DNA from: Candidatus Gastranaerophilales bacterium
GTDB taxonomy: Bacteria > Cyanobacteriota > Vampirovibrionia > Gastranaerophilales > Gastranaerophilaceae
Assembly: GCA_944325825.1 (NCBI GenBank)
Contig: CALVBP010000012.1
Location: 1-53,389 of the forward strand
Direction: 5' to 3'
DNA: 53,389 bases
Shown here: one piece after another, positions 15,192 through 24,390 of the stretch
How the letters are laid out: the number at the start of each line of letters is the position of its first letter
Position numbering within the stretch: the first letter of the stretch is position 1
Position numbers and translations under genes: made by a program
Notes under the pieces: generated by a model
The model's database searches: none
Seen by the model: only the letters and a program-made list of their open reading frames with translations
What the model was told of the DNA's origin: nothing

Positions 15192-16526
15192 ATGAAAGAG
15201 ACATCGGTAAAGTATCCATTCCTAACGAAGGATGTTAAGATTTATGAACAAGAAAACGGACATAAGATTGTTCTTGCTTATAAAGAAGGCGGCATGGTAA
15301 ATGTATCTTCCTGGGTTAAAACCGGTTCTATAAATGAAGATAACAAGAATAACGGTATTTCGCACTTTCTTGAACATTTAATGTTCAAAGGAACCCACAA
15401 ACATAAAGCCGGAGAATTTGACCATATTCTTGAATCCAGAGGGGCTATTGTTAATGCGGCAACCTGGAAAGACTATACGTTTTATTATGTAACTTTACCC
15501 AAAGGAGAAAACGACGAGAATTTTAACCTCGCAATTGAACTTCACGCAGATATGATGACAGATCCGGTTATCCCTGATTATGAGATGGGAGCACCGTTTG
15601 ATATCAATGATAAAAACGTTACGGACAAAAGAGAAAGACACGTTGTTATAGAAGAAATACGGATGAGAAAAGACCAGCCATGGACAAAAGTTTATAATGC
15701 AACAAACAATGCTATGTATACATCTCACCCGTATAAAAGAGATGTTATCGGTACTCCTGAAATCATTTCTCAAGTCCGGCAAGAAGAAGTAATGAACTAT
15801 TACAGAACTTTTTATTCACCGAAAAATGTTACAACAATTATTGTGGGAGAATTTGATTTTGATAATGTCTTACAAAAGGTAGTACGGGAATTCAACTGGG
15901 GCGAAAGGCCGGAACCGCCTGAGAGAAACATCTTACCGGATAAACCTGTTCAACACACGGTTTATGTTGAAAATGAAGCTAATATTAATTCTTCATTTAT
16001 GATGTTCGGTTACCTCGGAGTGCCGGCAACGGATTTAAAAAATCTTATTGCGCTTGAAATGCTCTCCGTTATTCTTGGCGAAGGAGCAAGTTCAAGATTG
16101 TACCGAAATTTAATAGAAAACTCTAAGGAACGTATTTTCAATATAATTGATGCGGAGAACTACGCTTTCCGTGACGGAAGCAATTTCTTTATACAGGCAA
16201 ATTTCAAGCCTGAATACAAAGAAAAAGCAATAGAACTTGTAAAAGAAGAGATAGAAAAAATAAAAGAAAGTATTACCGATCGTGAACTGAATAAGGCTAA
16301 GAAGAAACTTAAATCAAGATTTGCCTGTGAAGTAGAAACTGTTTCTGAAATAGGCGAATCAATAGGATATTATATGACCGTATGTGATGATTTGACTCTT
16401 GCAGAAGATTATATTCCTATTTGTGACACAATTACAGCCGAAGATTTAAAAGAAACAGCAAAAAAATATCTCAATATTAATAATGCAGTAATTTCGATTC
16501 TTTCACCAAAAAGTTCAGGTAATTAA
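15192..16526 (+). CDS. M16 family zinc metallopeptidase (processing-peptidase-like)
   Basis: 444 residues, the normal size for a single-chain bacterial M16B peptidase. The inverted zinc motif H58-F-L-E61-H62 is in ISHFLEHLMFKGT. The third ligand is in the VVIEEIRM segment (E154 or E155), slightly farther than usual because of a short insertion at 128-148. The later RDVIGTPEII and FYSPKNVTTIIVGEF segments are typical. The second, inactive M16 domain follows. The enzyme probably degrades or processes peptides. No signal peptide is visible, so it is cytoplasmic. A lipoprotein gene and a small unknown gene follow on the same strand. Confidence 0.93.
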   Translation: MKETSVKYPFLTKDVKIYEQENGHKIVLAYKEGGMVNVSSWVKTGSINEDNKNNGISHFLEHLMFKGTHKHKAGEFDHILESRGAIVNAATWKDYTFYYVTLPKGENDENFNLAIELHADMMTDPVIPDYEMGAPFDINDKNVTDKRERHVVIEEIRMRKDQPWTKVYNATNNAMYTSHPYKRDVIGTPEIISQVRQEEVMNYYRTFYSPKNVTTIIVGEFDFDNVLQKVVREFNWGERPEPPERNILPDKPVQHTVYVENEANINSSFMMFGYLGVPATDLKNLIALEMLSVILGEGASSRLYRNLIENSKERIFNIIDAENYAFRDGSNFFIQANFKPEYKEKAIELVKEEIEKIKESITDRELNKAKKKLKSRFACEVETVSEIGESIGYYMTVCDDLTLAEDYIPICDTITAEDLKETAKKYLNINNAVISILSPKSSGN

Positions 16527-16588
16527 AGGAGGAAATATTAAAGAAAACCTGTTAAAATGGAGTGTGTTCCAATAATAGGAGAGCTTTT

Positions 16589-16831
16589 ATGGGTAAAGTG
16601 CCTCTTTTTATTATCTGCATATTAATGACCAGTGTTCTTCTTTCTGCTTGCGAAATAAATACTCAAGAACCGATGATTAAGGCTAAACGCAGGCTGGAGC
16701 AATATCTTCCGCATGAACAACAACACCCCGCCGGAGTTGTAGATTTAAGTGAAGGTCCAAAACTTCGTTACGATGCAAACTTCGGACCAAAAGATTTAAA
16801 TTTTGATATTAAAATAAGCGACCCTTATTAA
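16589..16831 (+). CDS. Small predicted lipoprotein
   Basis: 80 residues from the ATG at 16589, chosen because AGGAGAG precedes it; an upstream TTG-type extension to 16562 would disturb the signal peptide. The N-terminus is a short basic start, a hydrophobic helix (LFIICILMTSVLL) and the lipobox LLSAC, so cleavage before Cys20 and lipid attachment are expected. The mature part of about 60 residues is polar with no recognised domain. It sits 62 nt after the M16 gene and 6 nt before the next small gene. Confidence 0.8.
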   Translation: MGKVPLFIICILMTSVLLSACEINTQEPMIKAKRRLEQYLPHEQQHPAGVVDLSEGPKLRYDANFGPKDLNFDIKISDPY

Positions 16832-16837
16832 AAGACC

Positions 16838-17200
16838 ATGGATGAAACAGCAAACAGAAAATTTGTCGGCAGACTTATTTACAAAGTACTAACCGGGCAG
16901 ACCTGTGTTCGAGAAGCTATTAAGCTTTTTCCGGATACAAAAGACCCTAATATAACATGTGCTTATCATGCGCTCGTACATTATGAAGCCGATGAAGATA
17001 TCCGGTATCATGATATCGAATACAGAGATGCACAGGATGAATACCTTGAATATATTGCCCAAACACTAAGTTCAGGGAAAATTCTGCCTAAAAATATAAT
17101 TGACGAGTACAAGCCATATTACAGCGGTATAGCAAGACCATGGCATGATGGATTTAAAGGTGCTGTAAAAGAATTTTTGAGGTTTATAAATATAAAATAG
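16838..17200 (+). CDS. Hypothetical protein (120 aa)
   Basis: 120 residues, begins MDETANRKFVGRLIYKVL, mostly helical and acidic. I recognise no family. AIKLFPDTKDPNITCAYHALVHYEADED looks like a two-helix hairpin, and the end YSGIARPWHDGFKGAVKEFL another helix. It has no signal peptide. The ATG lies 6 nt after the lipoprotein stop and no strong ribosome site is seen, so translation is probably coupled. The short distance suggests a shared function with the lipoprotein, unknown at present. Confidence 0.75.
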   Translation: MDETANRKFVGRLIYKVLTGQTCVREAIKLFPDTKDPNITCAYHALVHYEADEDIRYHDIEYRDAQDEYLEYIAQTLSSGKILPKNIIDEYKPYYSGIARPWHDGFKGAVKEFLRFINIK

Positions 17201-17213
17201 AACTATAAAACGA

Positions 17214-17242
17214 GGCAGGCCGGTTTTTTAGACCGGCCCGCC
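17214..17242 (-). terminator. GC-rich hairpin between convergent genes
   Basis: GGC-A-GGCCGGT pairs with ACCGGCC-C-GCC around a T-rich loop. On the minus strand the stem is followed by TCGTTTTAT, so it can terminate the small minus-strand gene at 17274; on the plus strand no T-run follows. Confidence 0.55.
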
Positions 17243-17273
17243 CCATTGGGGTAAATTAATTTTCGAGTTTTGC

Positions 17274-17432
17274 TTATCTTATAAGTACTTCTTCTCTTGA
17301 TTGAAAATAATCAACTACTGTATCCATAACATTGTCAAAGAAAAAATCCAGTTCTTTGGAAAGGTTGTCTTCCATAGAGAGTGATAGACCTTCGGTTTTA
17401 AATCTTGATAACATTTCATTTTCGATACGCAT
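17274..17432 (-). CDS. Small hypothetical protein (52 aa)
   Basis: A 53-codon minus-strand ORF, starting MRIENEMLSRFKTEGL and ending QSREEVLIR. Support: a strong Shine-Dalgarno (AGGAAAGGA about 8 nt before ATG), a terminator-type hairpin downstream, and sensible amphipathic helices (SMEDNLSKELDFFFDNVMDTV). It is acidic, without Cys or membrane segments. I recognise no family. It lies alone between two plus-strand units. The 231 bp between its start and dnaN hold the dnaN promoter and nothing else I can identify. Confidence 0.6.
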   Translation of the reverse strand: MRIENEMLSRFKTEGLSLSMEDNLSKELDFFFDNVMDTVVDYFQSREEVLIR

Positions 17433-17598
17433 ATTCTAAATCCTTTCCTGTATTTATTCTCTGACCTTTTGGTTTTTACTTACGATTTTTATATCGGCAT
17501 ATTTTTGAAAAACTTTAGGGTTTTGAGAAGCATTGTTACAAAAATTTACACATAAGTTTTTAATGATATTTTCAAATAAGTCAAAGATTATATAACTC

Positions 17599-17627
17599 TT
17601 GTACTTTTCAGGTTTTTGTACTAGAAT
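17599..17627 (+). promoter_or_regulatory. Predicted dnaN promoter
   Basis: TTGTAC at 17599-17604, a 17-bp spacer and TAGAAT at 17622-17627, leaving a leader of about 30 nt to the dnaN ATG with GGGGTGG as ribosome site. Confidence 0.6.
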
Positions 17628-17663
17628 ATTCTTTGTTAAAAAGACAATTTACGGGGTGGTTAT

Positions 17664-18785
17664 ATGAAATTTGTTGCAGGAAAAGAGGATTTATTAAACG
17701 GCATCAGGATAGTGGAACGAGCAACCGTTGTGAAAGGTTTACAGCCTGTTTTAGCCAATGTTTTAATAGAAACAGTAGATGATAACAAAATCAAATTAAC
17801 AGCAACGGATTTTGACCTTTCCATTACAACTCTTATTAATGCTAATGTTGAAGAAGAAGGAAGATTTACCCTCCCTGCAAGAAAACTTGGAGAAATAATC
17901 TCAAGACTTCAAGACGAACTTGTAAAAATGGAATTAAACGGTTCTGTAGTCACAGTAACATGTAAAAATTCCAAATTTGATATAATAGGTATCTCTGCAA
18001 ATGAATTTCCGCCCATCGAAGAAAATATCTCAGAAGAAGATACTATAGAAATTGAAACCAGACCGTTTATTAAAGCTATAAGACAAGTTGTATCAGCTGC
18101 TGCCGGTTATGAAACAAACAATCTTCTCTCCGGTGTTGTATGCGAAGTTAATAAAAATATTCTGGAGATGGCAGCAACAGACGGCAACAGACTGGCAAGA
18201 GTAAGAGAGGTTGTCAAAAACAACTCTACCGATGCAGAAAAAGTTTTTGAAATGCTGATTTCTTCAAAAGTACTTGCAGAATTATCTAAAATATCTCTTC
18301 TAACGGAGTCTGAAACAATAAAAATCTGCAAAGAAATGAAAAAAATTGTAATAACGGTTGATAAAACAAAAATTATTACAAGACTTATGCAAGGTCAATT
18401 CCCTAAATATAACCAGCTTATTCCGCAATCTTTCCCGAAAGAAGCGGTTGTGGATAAGAACAATTTGATTTTGGCTCTTGAAAGAGTTGCGGTTATGGTA
18501 AGCGAAAAAAACAGTATTGTAAAATTTGATTTTACGGACGGTTCTTTAAAACTTTCCGGTGATTCTCCGGAAGCCGGTAACTCACAAGATACAATTGATA
18601 TTAAATACACAGGGGAACCTCTTACCATAGCATTTAATTATAAATTTATTCTTGAGTTCTTAAAGATTGCAGAATCAGAAGAAATTAAAGTTCAATTAAA
18701 TACTCCGCTTTCTGCAACAGTTTTTGCCCCGTGCTCTGATGAAGATTATCTTTATCTCGTTATGCCGGTACAACTAAGAGGATAG
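17664..18785 (+). CDS. dnaN: DNA polymerase III beta subunit (sliding clamp)
   Basis: 373 residues, the normal clamp length, with three repeated clamp folds. Recognisable segments: MKFVAGKEDLLNGI at the start, KIKLTATDFDLSI, TDGNRLARVR in the middle domain, and the C-terminal YLYLVMPVQLRG that contributes to the peptide-binding groove. The dimeric ring tethers DNA polymerase III and repair proteins to DNA. No dnaA, recF or gyrB lies beside it here, unlike the common oriC-linked arrangement; it has its own promoter instead. It is followed 73 nt later by the isomerase small-subunit gene. Confidence 0.97.
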   Translation: MKFVAGKEDLLNGIRIVERATVVKGLQPVLANVLIETVDDNKIKLTATDFDLSITTLINANVEEEGRFTLPARKLGEIISRLQDELVKMELNGSVVTVTCKNSKFDIIGISANEFPPIEENISEEDTIEIETRPFIKAIRQVVSAAAGYETNNLLSGVVCEVNKNILEMAATDGNRLARVREVVKNNSTDAEKVFEMLISSKVLAELSKISLLTESETIKICKEMKKIVITVDKTKIITRLMQGQFPKYNQLIPQSFPKEAVVDKNNLILALERVAVMVSEKNSIVKFDFTDGSLKLSGDSPEAGNSQDTIDIKYTGEPLTIAFNYKFILEFLKIAESEEIKVQLNTPLSATVFAPCSDEDYLYLVMPVQLRG

Positions 18786-18858
18786 GGACAAATAGAGGTT
18801 AAGAGTAAAACGTTAGACTGCTCCGCAAGGTATAAAAAAGGGATAGGAGTAAATAGTA

Positions 18859-19353
18859 ATGAGAGGAAAAGCCTTTAAATTCGGAGATAATATTTCAACA
18901 GACCATATCGCACCGGGAAGGTTGTTTCACCTGCGCTCTGATTTAAATGAGTTTGCAAAACACGTACTTGAAGATGCTGATGAAAATTTTGCAAAAAATA
19001 TGCATAAAGGGGATTTTGTTGTGGCCGGAAACAATTTCGGACTTGGCTCGTCAAGAGAGCATGCTCCTCAAATTATTAAAATATCGGGTGTTGGAGCTGT
19101 TATAGCAAAATCCTTTGCAAGAATTTTTTATCGAAACTCAATTAATATAGGACTTCTGGCAATTGAATGCGATACTGATGGAATTGATGCCGGTGATGAA
19201 TTAGATTTGGATATAAAAGCCGGAACATTAAAAAACTTGACCAAGGGAACAACTACTATGATAGAACCTCTGCCGGACGTTATGATAAGGCTTTTGGAAG
19301 ACGGCGGATTAATTGAACATATTAAGAAAAATGGAGATTTGGTACTGGGATAA
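18859..19353 (+). CDS. leuD: 3-isopropylmalate dehydratase small subunit (LeuD-type)
   Basis: 164 residues, the usual size for the stand-alone small subunit of the aconitase superfamily. FGDNISTDHIAPGR at the start and GNNFGLGSSREHAP (57-70) are the family signatures. With a large iron-sulphur subunit it isomerises 2- to 3-isopropylmalate in leucine synthesis. The short substrate loop here reads GRLFHLRSD, and I cannot exclude a homoaconitase or dimethylmalate-type role. No large subunit lies in the window. Shine-Dalgarno: ATAGGAG. Confidence 0.88.
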   Translation: MRGKAFKFGDNISTDHIAPGRLFHLRSDLNEFAKHVLEDADENFAKNMHKGDFVVAGNNFGLGSSREHAPQIIKISGVGAVIAKSFARIFYRNSINIGLLAIECDTDGIDAGDELDLDIKAGTLKNLTKGTTTMIEPLPDVMIRLLEDGGLIEHIKKNGDLVLG

Positions 19354-19379
19354 TAACTAATACAAGTTTAAAAGCCAAT

Positions 19380-21596
19380 TTAGTCTCTTGTCATTGAAAG
19401 TAAAATTTCCTGCGGAATATATGTATTTTTAACTCCCATATCTGTATTTGCCATAAAGAACTCTATGGTTTCTCCTTTTTCAACCCCTATAGTATCAAAA
19501 GGTATTGTAATATCTATAACTTCCTGATACTCAATCTTTATTTTTTCAGGATTCACAAGTGTCCACATATTAGGATGAAGAACTTTTGTCAATCTTGGAG
19601 GATAGAGAGTTTCTTTTACAAGAGTCAAGGTTAACTCGTCCTCAAATTTTTCCCTCAAAATCGGATATAAATTATCTGTTTTACTTATCAACCTTATGTA
19701 TGCCCGATTCCCGATTCTGGTTGCATTTCTTATATAAATATAAAACTGGCTGATTCTTTCGACAAAACTCATTTCTCCGGGACCTTTGTTAATATGGAGT
19801 CTAAAGTACATATTTTCACTATCACAGCCAAAATGAATCTTATCAACATTTTTACTTTCTCTAAAAACAGGGCCATCAAGCATACTTATATTTCCTGAAT
19901 AATACCAGTCTTGATAGCTGGAAAGTAAACCGTCCATCTTTGGAGAAATGGGTCTTGAAGGATGCTTAAACGGCATTTCATAAGTTGTAATCAAAGACAC
20001 ATCAAGTTTTTCCGGAGGTACCAGCCCTAATATTAAATAGACATTTTTTAAATGTTCCCTAAACATATAATCAAAAACAAAATCCTGTCCGGAATTGTTA
20101 GGTTCGCCATACCACCAGAACCAATCACTGCCTTCAGCTATAAACAATTCTTTTCTTGCCGCTTCAATATTAGGATTGTGGCGGTTTTCTTTTACAAAAG
20201 CTTCAAAATCATCTTTTGTAGCCTTTAAATATGCCCAAGCTTTATTCTTTGTGGCTTCGCCTATCCAATACTGGAAGGTTCTGTCAATCCATGAACCGGA
20301 ATAAATTTTATTAAGCGGTTTTTTGTGTCCATCATTTTCTATATAATCAGAAATCAAAACCGTTTCCAAAGTATCGTCATGTTCAATTAAAGAATATATC
20401 CTGTCGAGAAAATCATTTCCGTCATTCTGGTAATTTTCCCAACAGTTTTCACAGTCCAGAGAAATTGTCAGCATATGTGAATCATCCGGAGAAACCAAAA
20501 GTTTACTTTGAATAATTTTGATTTTATCAAACAAGTCCCCGGCAGCCATCAACGGGTCTATTCCGGCATATTCAAAATTAATTAAATTAGGAATATTTCT
20601 ATCTCTGAATATTACATCAATAGGCGCCCCCTGATACTCATAGACCTTTAAAAGATGGTAAGGATCATTGAGATTTCCTTTAAAATCTCTTATAAAATCA
20701 TAGTTAATAGAACTTGCAAGCACACATTCGTCGGAAATCGTCCATTTTACTCCTTCTTTTGCAAGAATATTAAGTGTTTTTGGCCCGACACATAATTCCG
20801 GCGGCCAGAAACCCTTAGGACGAACACCGAATACTTCTTCTATCCTATCAAGAGCGCTTCTTACCTGTTCTTTTGCATCTTCAAACATTCCGAGAGATGC
20901 AGGAAGTCCTTCTGTTGTTATAACCGATTTAATTGACGTCTTAATATCCGCAAGTATAGGAAGAATCGGATGATAATAAGGACTTGTTGTAAGTTCCATT
21001 CTACCTTCTGAGATAAATTTTTTATACGTAGGAATAATTTCTCTTATAATATCCCTTTGAATATTAATAATCTCAATTCTGTCTTCCAGCGTATAGTTAT
21101 ACTGTTTATCCCATAATTCCTGCAATCTCGGATATCTTTTAAAATGTATCGGATCTATCCAGACAAGGTTAAAAAGAGCCATTAAGTCAGATAAATCCTG
21201 ATTAGTAAAGTCATCAGGATTACATATATCACGTGAAAAGCGTTGTTGGTAAAGTCTTTTGTAGTTTTCACTTCTAAAAACCATTGTCTCATATCTTGAG
21301 CTGAAAAAATTATTTACAATAAAAGACTTTTCTTCATTAGTCATGGTAGAAGTATCTGTAACCGTAAGTTCCGAATGTATATCATTTGCACCATTTGAAT
21401 AAGCTATAATCGTATCTAAAAGAGCCGGAACTATATCAAAATTAAGTTTTAGTTGAGGGTATCTGTCAAGAAACAGAGTCATATCAAGATAATCTTTAAC
21501 AGCATGGAGTCTTGCCCATGGCATTAAATAAGTACCTTCAATTTCGTATACCGGTTGATGCATGTGCCAATAAAAGGCTATGGATAACTTTTTCAC
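19380..21596 (-). CDS. Glycoside hydrolase family 57 protein
   Basis: 738 residues. GH57 conserved regions: HMHQP at 11-15, GFWPPELCVG with predicted nucleophile E267, and SLDCENCWENY with predicted acid D381. The C-terminal 200 residues form a beta-sandwich-like domain (HFGCDSENMYFRLHI, VIDITIPFDTIGV) as in GH57 amylases and pullulanases with appended carbohydrate-binding domains. The enzyme probably hydrolyses or transfers alpha-glucans. No signal peptide is seen, so intracellular glycogen or maltodextrin is the likely substrate. It is last in a minus-strand run after an ABC sugar permease, 91 nt away. Confidence 0.93.
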   Translation of the reverse strand: MKKLSIAFYWHMHQPVYEIEGTYLMPWARLHAVKDYLDMTLFLDRYPQLKLNFDIVPALLDTIIAYSNGANDIHSELTVTDTSTMTNEEKSFIVNNFFSSRYETMVFRSENYKRLYQQRFSRDICNPDDFTNQDLSDLMALFNLVWIDPIHFKRYPRLQELWDKQYNYTLEDRIEIINIQRDIIREIIPTYKKFISEGRMELTTSPYYHPILPILADIKTSIKSVITTEGLPASLGMFEDAKEQVRSALDRIEEVFGVRPKGFWPPELCVGPKTLNILAKEGVKWTISDECVLASSINYDFIRDFKGNLNDPYHLLKVYEYQGAPIDVIFRDRNIPNLINFEYAGIDPLMAAGDLFDKIKIIQSKLLVSPDDSHMLTISLDCENCWENYQNDGNDFLDRIYSLIEHDDTLETVLISDYIENDGHKKPLNKIYSGSWIDRTFQYWIGEATKNKAWAYLKATKDDFEAFVKENRHNPNIEAARKELFIAEGSDWFWWYGEPNNSGQDFVFDYMFREHLKNVYLILGLVPPEKLDVSLITTYEMPFKHPSRPISPKMDGLLSSYQDWYYSGNISMLDGPVFRESKNVDKIHFGCDSENMYFRLHINKGPGEMSFVERISQFYIYIRNATRIGNRAYIRLISKTDNLYPILREKFEDELTLTLVKETLYPPRLTKVLHPNMWTLVNPEKIKIEYQEVIDITIPFDTIGVEKGETIEFFMANTDMGVKNTYIPQEILLSMTRD

Positions 21597-21687
21597 ACTA
21601 AACTCCGTTTAATAAGAGTATACAAGAAATAAATAACTTCTGCAAGTAATTGAAATTTTTATTTTACCTTTTTAAAAATTTAACATT

Positions 21688-22533
21688 CTACCCTTTCACA
21701 GCACCGTCATTTTCGCCGGAAATAAAGTATCTTTGCATAAATAAGAAAAAGATAATAATAGGAATTGTAGCAATAATCGACCCTGCCGCAATAAATCTCC
21801 AGTTAGCTGAAAACATACCTTGGAGATTATTTATCCCGACCGGAAGAGTGTACATAGAATCTTTCGTAAGCATAATACTCGGCCAGAGAAATTCACCCCA
21901 GGAACCTATAAAAGTAAATACTGCAAGCACAGCAAGAGTCGGCTTAACCATTGGTAAAACGACTCTCCAAAACACTTGAAAAATATTACACCCATCTACA
22001 ATAGCCGCTTCTTCCACCTCTCTGGGAACTTTCAAAAATGCCTGTCTCATAAGAAATATTCCAAACGCACTCACCGCAAACGGCATTACAAGTCCTATAT
22101 ATCCCATAACATTATTTACACTGTCTATTAGGCGGAGTTTTAAAGTTATTATATAAACAGGAAGCATTATTGCTTGAAACGGTATCATAATAGTTGCAAG
22201 TATTGAAAAGAAAACAACTTTTTTCCCCCGAAAAGTCATCCTTGCAAGCGGATATGCAGCAAGTGAAGATAAAATAAGATTTAAAAGCACCGTAAGAGCT
22301 GCAACTATCATACTATTAACAAAATATCCGACAAAATTTACTCTGTGCCAGACATCAACATAATTAACAAAAGTAAAATCCTGCGGAATCATTCTGGGAG
22401 GATAAGCAAAAATATCTTCGTTAAACCCCTTCAATGATGTCGACATAAGCCATATGAACGGAAATACTGACAAAAGAGAGGTTAGTATTAAAACCGTATG
22501 GATTAGAGATTTGCCAAGATATTTTTTTAGCAT
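21688..22533 (-). CDS. Carbohydrate ABC transporter permease (MalG/UgpE type)
   Basis: 281 residues with six predicted membrane helices; the first is LIHTVLILTSLLSVFPFIWLM. The EAA loop EEAAIVDGCNIFQVFWRVVLP (174-194) couples to the ATPase. STSLKGFNED and the C-terminal RYFISGENDGAVKG mark the second permease of the CUT1 sugar transporters. The usual partners (first permease, binding protein, ATPase) are absent from the window; instead it starts 1 nt after a prepilin gene and precedes GH57. It probably imports oligosaccharides with subunits encoded elsewhere. Confidence 0.93.
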   Translation of the reverse strand: MLKKYLGKSLIHTVLILTSLLSVFPFIWLMSTSLKGFNEDIFAYPPRMIPQDFTFVNYVDVWHRVNFVGYFVNSMIVAALTVLLNLILSSLAAYPLARMTFRGKKVVFFSILATIMIPFQAIMLPVYIITLKLRLIDSVNNVMGYIGLVMPFAVSAFGIFLMRQAFLKVPREVEEAAIVDGCNIFQVFWRVVLPMVKPTLAVLAVFTFIGSWGEFLWPSIMLTKDSMYTLPVGINNLQGMFSANWRFIAAGSIIATIPIIIFFLFMQRYFISGENDGAVKG

Positions 22534-22534
22534 A

Positions 22535-23281
22535 TTAATAATTCATCTTAAAATTTTCTTCCATAAGACGTGCTGTACAACCTTCTCCATTACCTTTCGT
22601 TGTATCAGTACAAGGATAGGTGCCGCTGTCACTGTTCCATGTAGAAGTTGCGCTTCCTCCTTTAAATATTGCAACATCCTTGCCGCCATACGGATAAAGC
22701 TTGCCGTCAGGTCCTACAATAAAACAGAAAATATCCCTTCCGACTCTGTTTGGAGCTTCTATCCCGTTAACATCTATGGTAAGATATGCCGGACAGGAAA
22801 ATAATGCTCCGCCGGCAGCAGCAGCAGTTTCTTCTTCAGCAGTTGTAAGAGCATCGCCGCTTTCAGCAAGAAAAGCAACCGCTCCTGATGGAAGAGTTAA
22901 GGAAATAAATTGCCCGTCCATATTAGGCATCGCTTTTAATGAAGTGCCATTTACGGTTTTTATTTCACTATAGCCTTCAGGTATTGTACTATCAGCATAT
23001 TTATAACTTATTATTTTAAGATATTTTCCGATTTCTTCCGCAAAACCATTTGCATCTTCCCAGTAATTCCAGAGTTCAGTATCAACAATATCATCTGTTC
23101 CTTCACTTATCACAAGAGAAGTTAATGCATTTTCCATAACAGATATAGCAGAAGATAATTTTGCAGCATTTGCCTGATTTCTTGATGATGTAATCAGCGT
23201 CGGTGTCGTAAGAGCCGCTATTACACCAACTATACCCATTGTTATTAGAACTTCCGCAAGAGTAAATCCTGATTTTTTCAT
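22535..23281 (-). CDS. Type IV pilin-like / type II secretion pseudopilin protein
   Basis: 248 residues. The class III leader is MKKSG followed by FTLAEVLITMGIVGVIAALT; the prepilin peptidase site is after G5 and the conserved Glu is at +5. The mature protein keeps the hydrophobic helix and a large globular domain with YLTIDVNGIEAPN, GRDIF and a Cys-containing C-terminus (GCTARLMEENFKMNY). The C-terminal 90 residues match the next gene upstream, so the two are paralogues. Such proteins build pili or secretion pseudopili. Shine-Dalgarno: AAGAAAGG. Confidence 0.9.
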   Translation of the reverse strand: MKKSGFTLAEVLITMGIVGVIAALTTPTLITSSRNQANAAKLSSAISVMENALTSLVISEGTDDIVDTELWNYWEDANGFAEEIGKYLKIISYKYADSTIPEGYSEIKTVNGTSLKAMPNMDGQFISLTLPSGAVAFLAESGDALTTAEEETAAAAGGALFSCPAYLTIDVNGIEAPNRVGRDIFCFIVGPDGKLYPYGGKDVAIFKGGSATSTWNSDSGTYPCTDTTKGNGEGCTARLMEENFKMNY

Positions 23282-23299
23282 AATATAAAGCCTTTCTTA

Positions 23300-24106
23300 T
23301 TAATAATCTACTTTAAATCCGTTTTCTATCAGACGGGCTGTACATTCCAATCCTGTTACTTTGTTTGTGTCAGAACATCTTGAGTGCCAGGTCATAGAAT
23401 TATCCCCACGAGCAAAGATAGATTCATCAATTCCGCCATAAGGATATAAAATACCGTCATTACCCATATAAAACGCAAAAATATCTCTTCCGAATGTATT
23501 TGGTTTGTTCTTACCATTCACATCAATATAAATTACTGCAGCTATATTATATAAATTTCCGCCTGCATCCAAAACGGCTGATTCAGTATTTTCAACTTGT
23601 TCACTGTCCGTATGATCTTCATTTATATGAAACCCTGTTGTATATCCGTCCTTTGAATCAATAACTTCTATAATATACGCTATGCCTTTCTTAGAAATCA
23701 TACACATAGCATCTTCCGATTTTAAATATCCACTTGCATTTTCACCACTTATATGTTTAGGATAATTTTCAGTATATAAAGACCCTAAATTTTTATAATA
23801 ACTTACCATTTCCAGATAAGAAGAGATTCCTGCAAAAAATTTTTTTTGCACATCGTCGCTGCTGCTTCCGTTTAATTGTTCGGGTAATTCTTTCCATATA
23901 GATGTTTCTAAAACATCTGTTACACCTTCTGTTGACAGCATTGCAGCCATAGCATTTTCCCAATCCGCTATTGCTACAGAAAGTGCAGCTGCATTTCTTT
24001 GATTCTGGCTGGATGTAGTTACTAAAGGTATAGAAAGTGCTGCAACAACTCCTACAATAGTCAATGTTATAAGTACTTCTGCAAGCGTATATGCTAATTT
24101 TTTCAT
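23300..24106 (-). CDS. Type IV pilin-like protein, paralogue of the next gene
   Basis: 268 residues. The leader is MKKLA then YTLAEVLITLTIVGVVAALS; Glu is at +5, but Ala replaces Gly at -1 and Tyr replaces Phe at +1, which are tolerated but weaker substitutions for prepilin peptidase. The C-terminal half shares IYIDVNGKNKPN, GRDIF, YPYGG and ECTARLIENGFKVDY with its neighbour. The 18-nt gap shows cotranscription. Two copies suggest a major/minor pair or different adhesive specificities. No pilus assembly ATPase lies nearby. Confidence 0.88.
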   Translation of the reverse strand: MKKLAYTLAEVLITLTIVGVVAALSIPLVTTSSQNQRNAAALSVAIADWENAMAAMLSTEGVTDVLETSIWKELPEQLNGSSSDDVQKKFFAGISSYLEMVSYYKNLGSLYTENYPKHISGENASGYLKSEDAMCMISKKGIAYIIEVIDSKDGYTTGFHINEDHTDSEQVENTESAVLDAGGNLYNIAAVIYIDVNGKNKPNTFGRDIFAFYMGNDGILYPYGGIDESIFARGDNSMTWHSRCSDTNKVTGLECTARLIENGFKVDY

Positions 24107-24243
24107 ATAATAAAACCCTCTTTTATCACCGGCTGGATATACCTGCCCAATAAACTTTTTAATATTTTATATTTTTAAGTTTATCATACTTTGCAGGGGA
24201 GGTAAATATTTAATATATGAAATGTTCATACAGCAAAAGGAAA

Positions 24244-24264
24244 GTCTTGCAGAATGTGCAAGAC
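24244..24264 (-). terminator. Predicted recA terminator
   Basis: A perfect 8-bp stem GTCTTGCA/TGCAAGAC with a 5-nt loop; on the minus strand it is followed by TTTCCTTTT. It lies 127 nt past the recA stop. The rest of 24107-24390 shows no supported gene. Confidence 0.5.
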
Positions 24265-24390
24265 TCAAAAATATACATTTACCCCACTAACTTTATACCA
24301 TATTACCCCATGCTTGTCAAGTATCGGCCGGAATTTAATGATATAAAGAATCGGGGACTATCTCCCTATCTCATCCCAAAATTATCAAAC

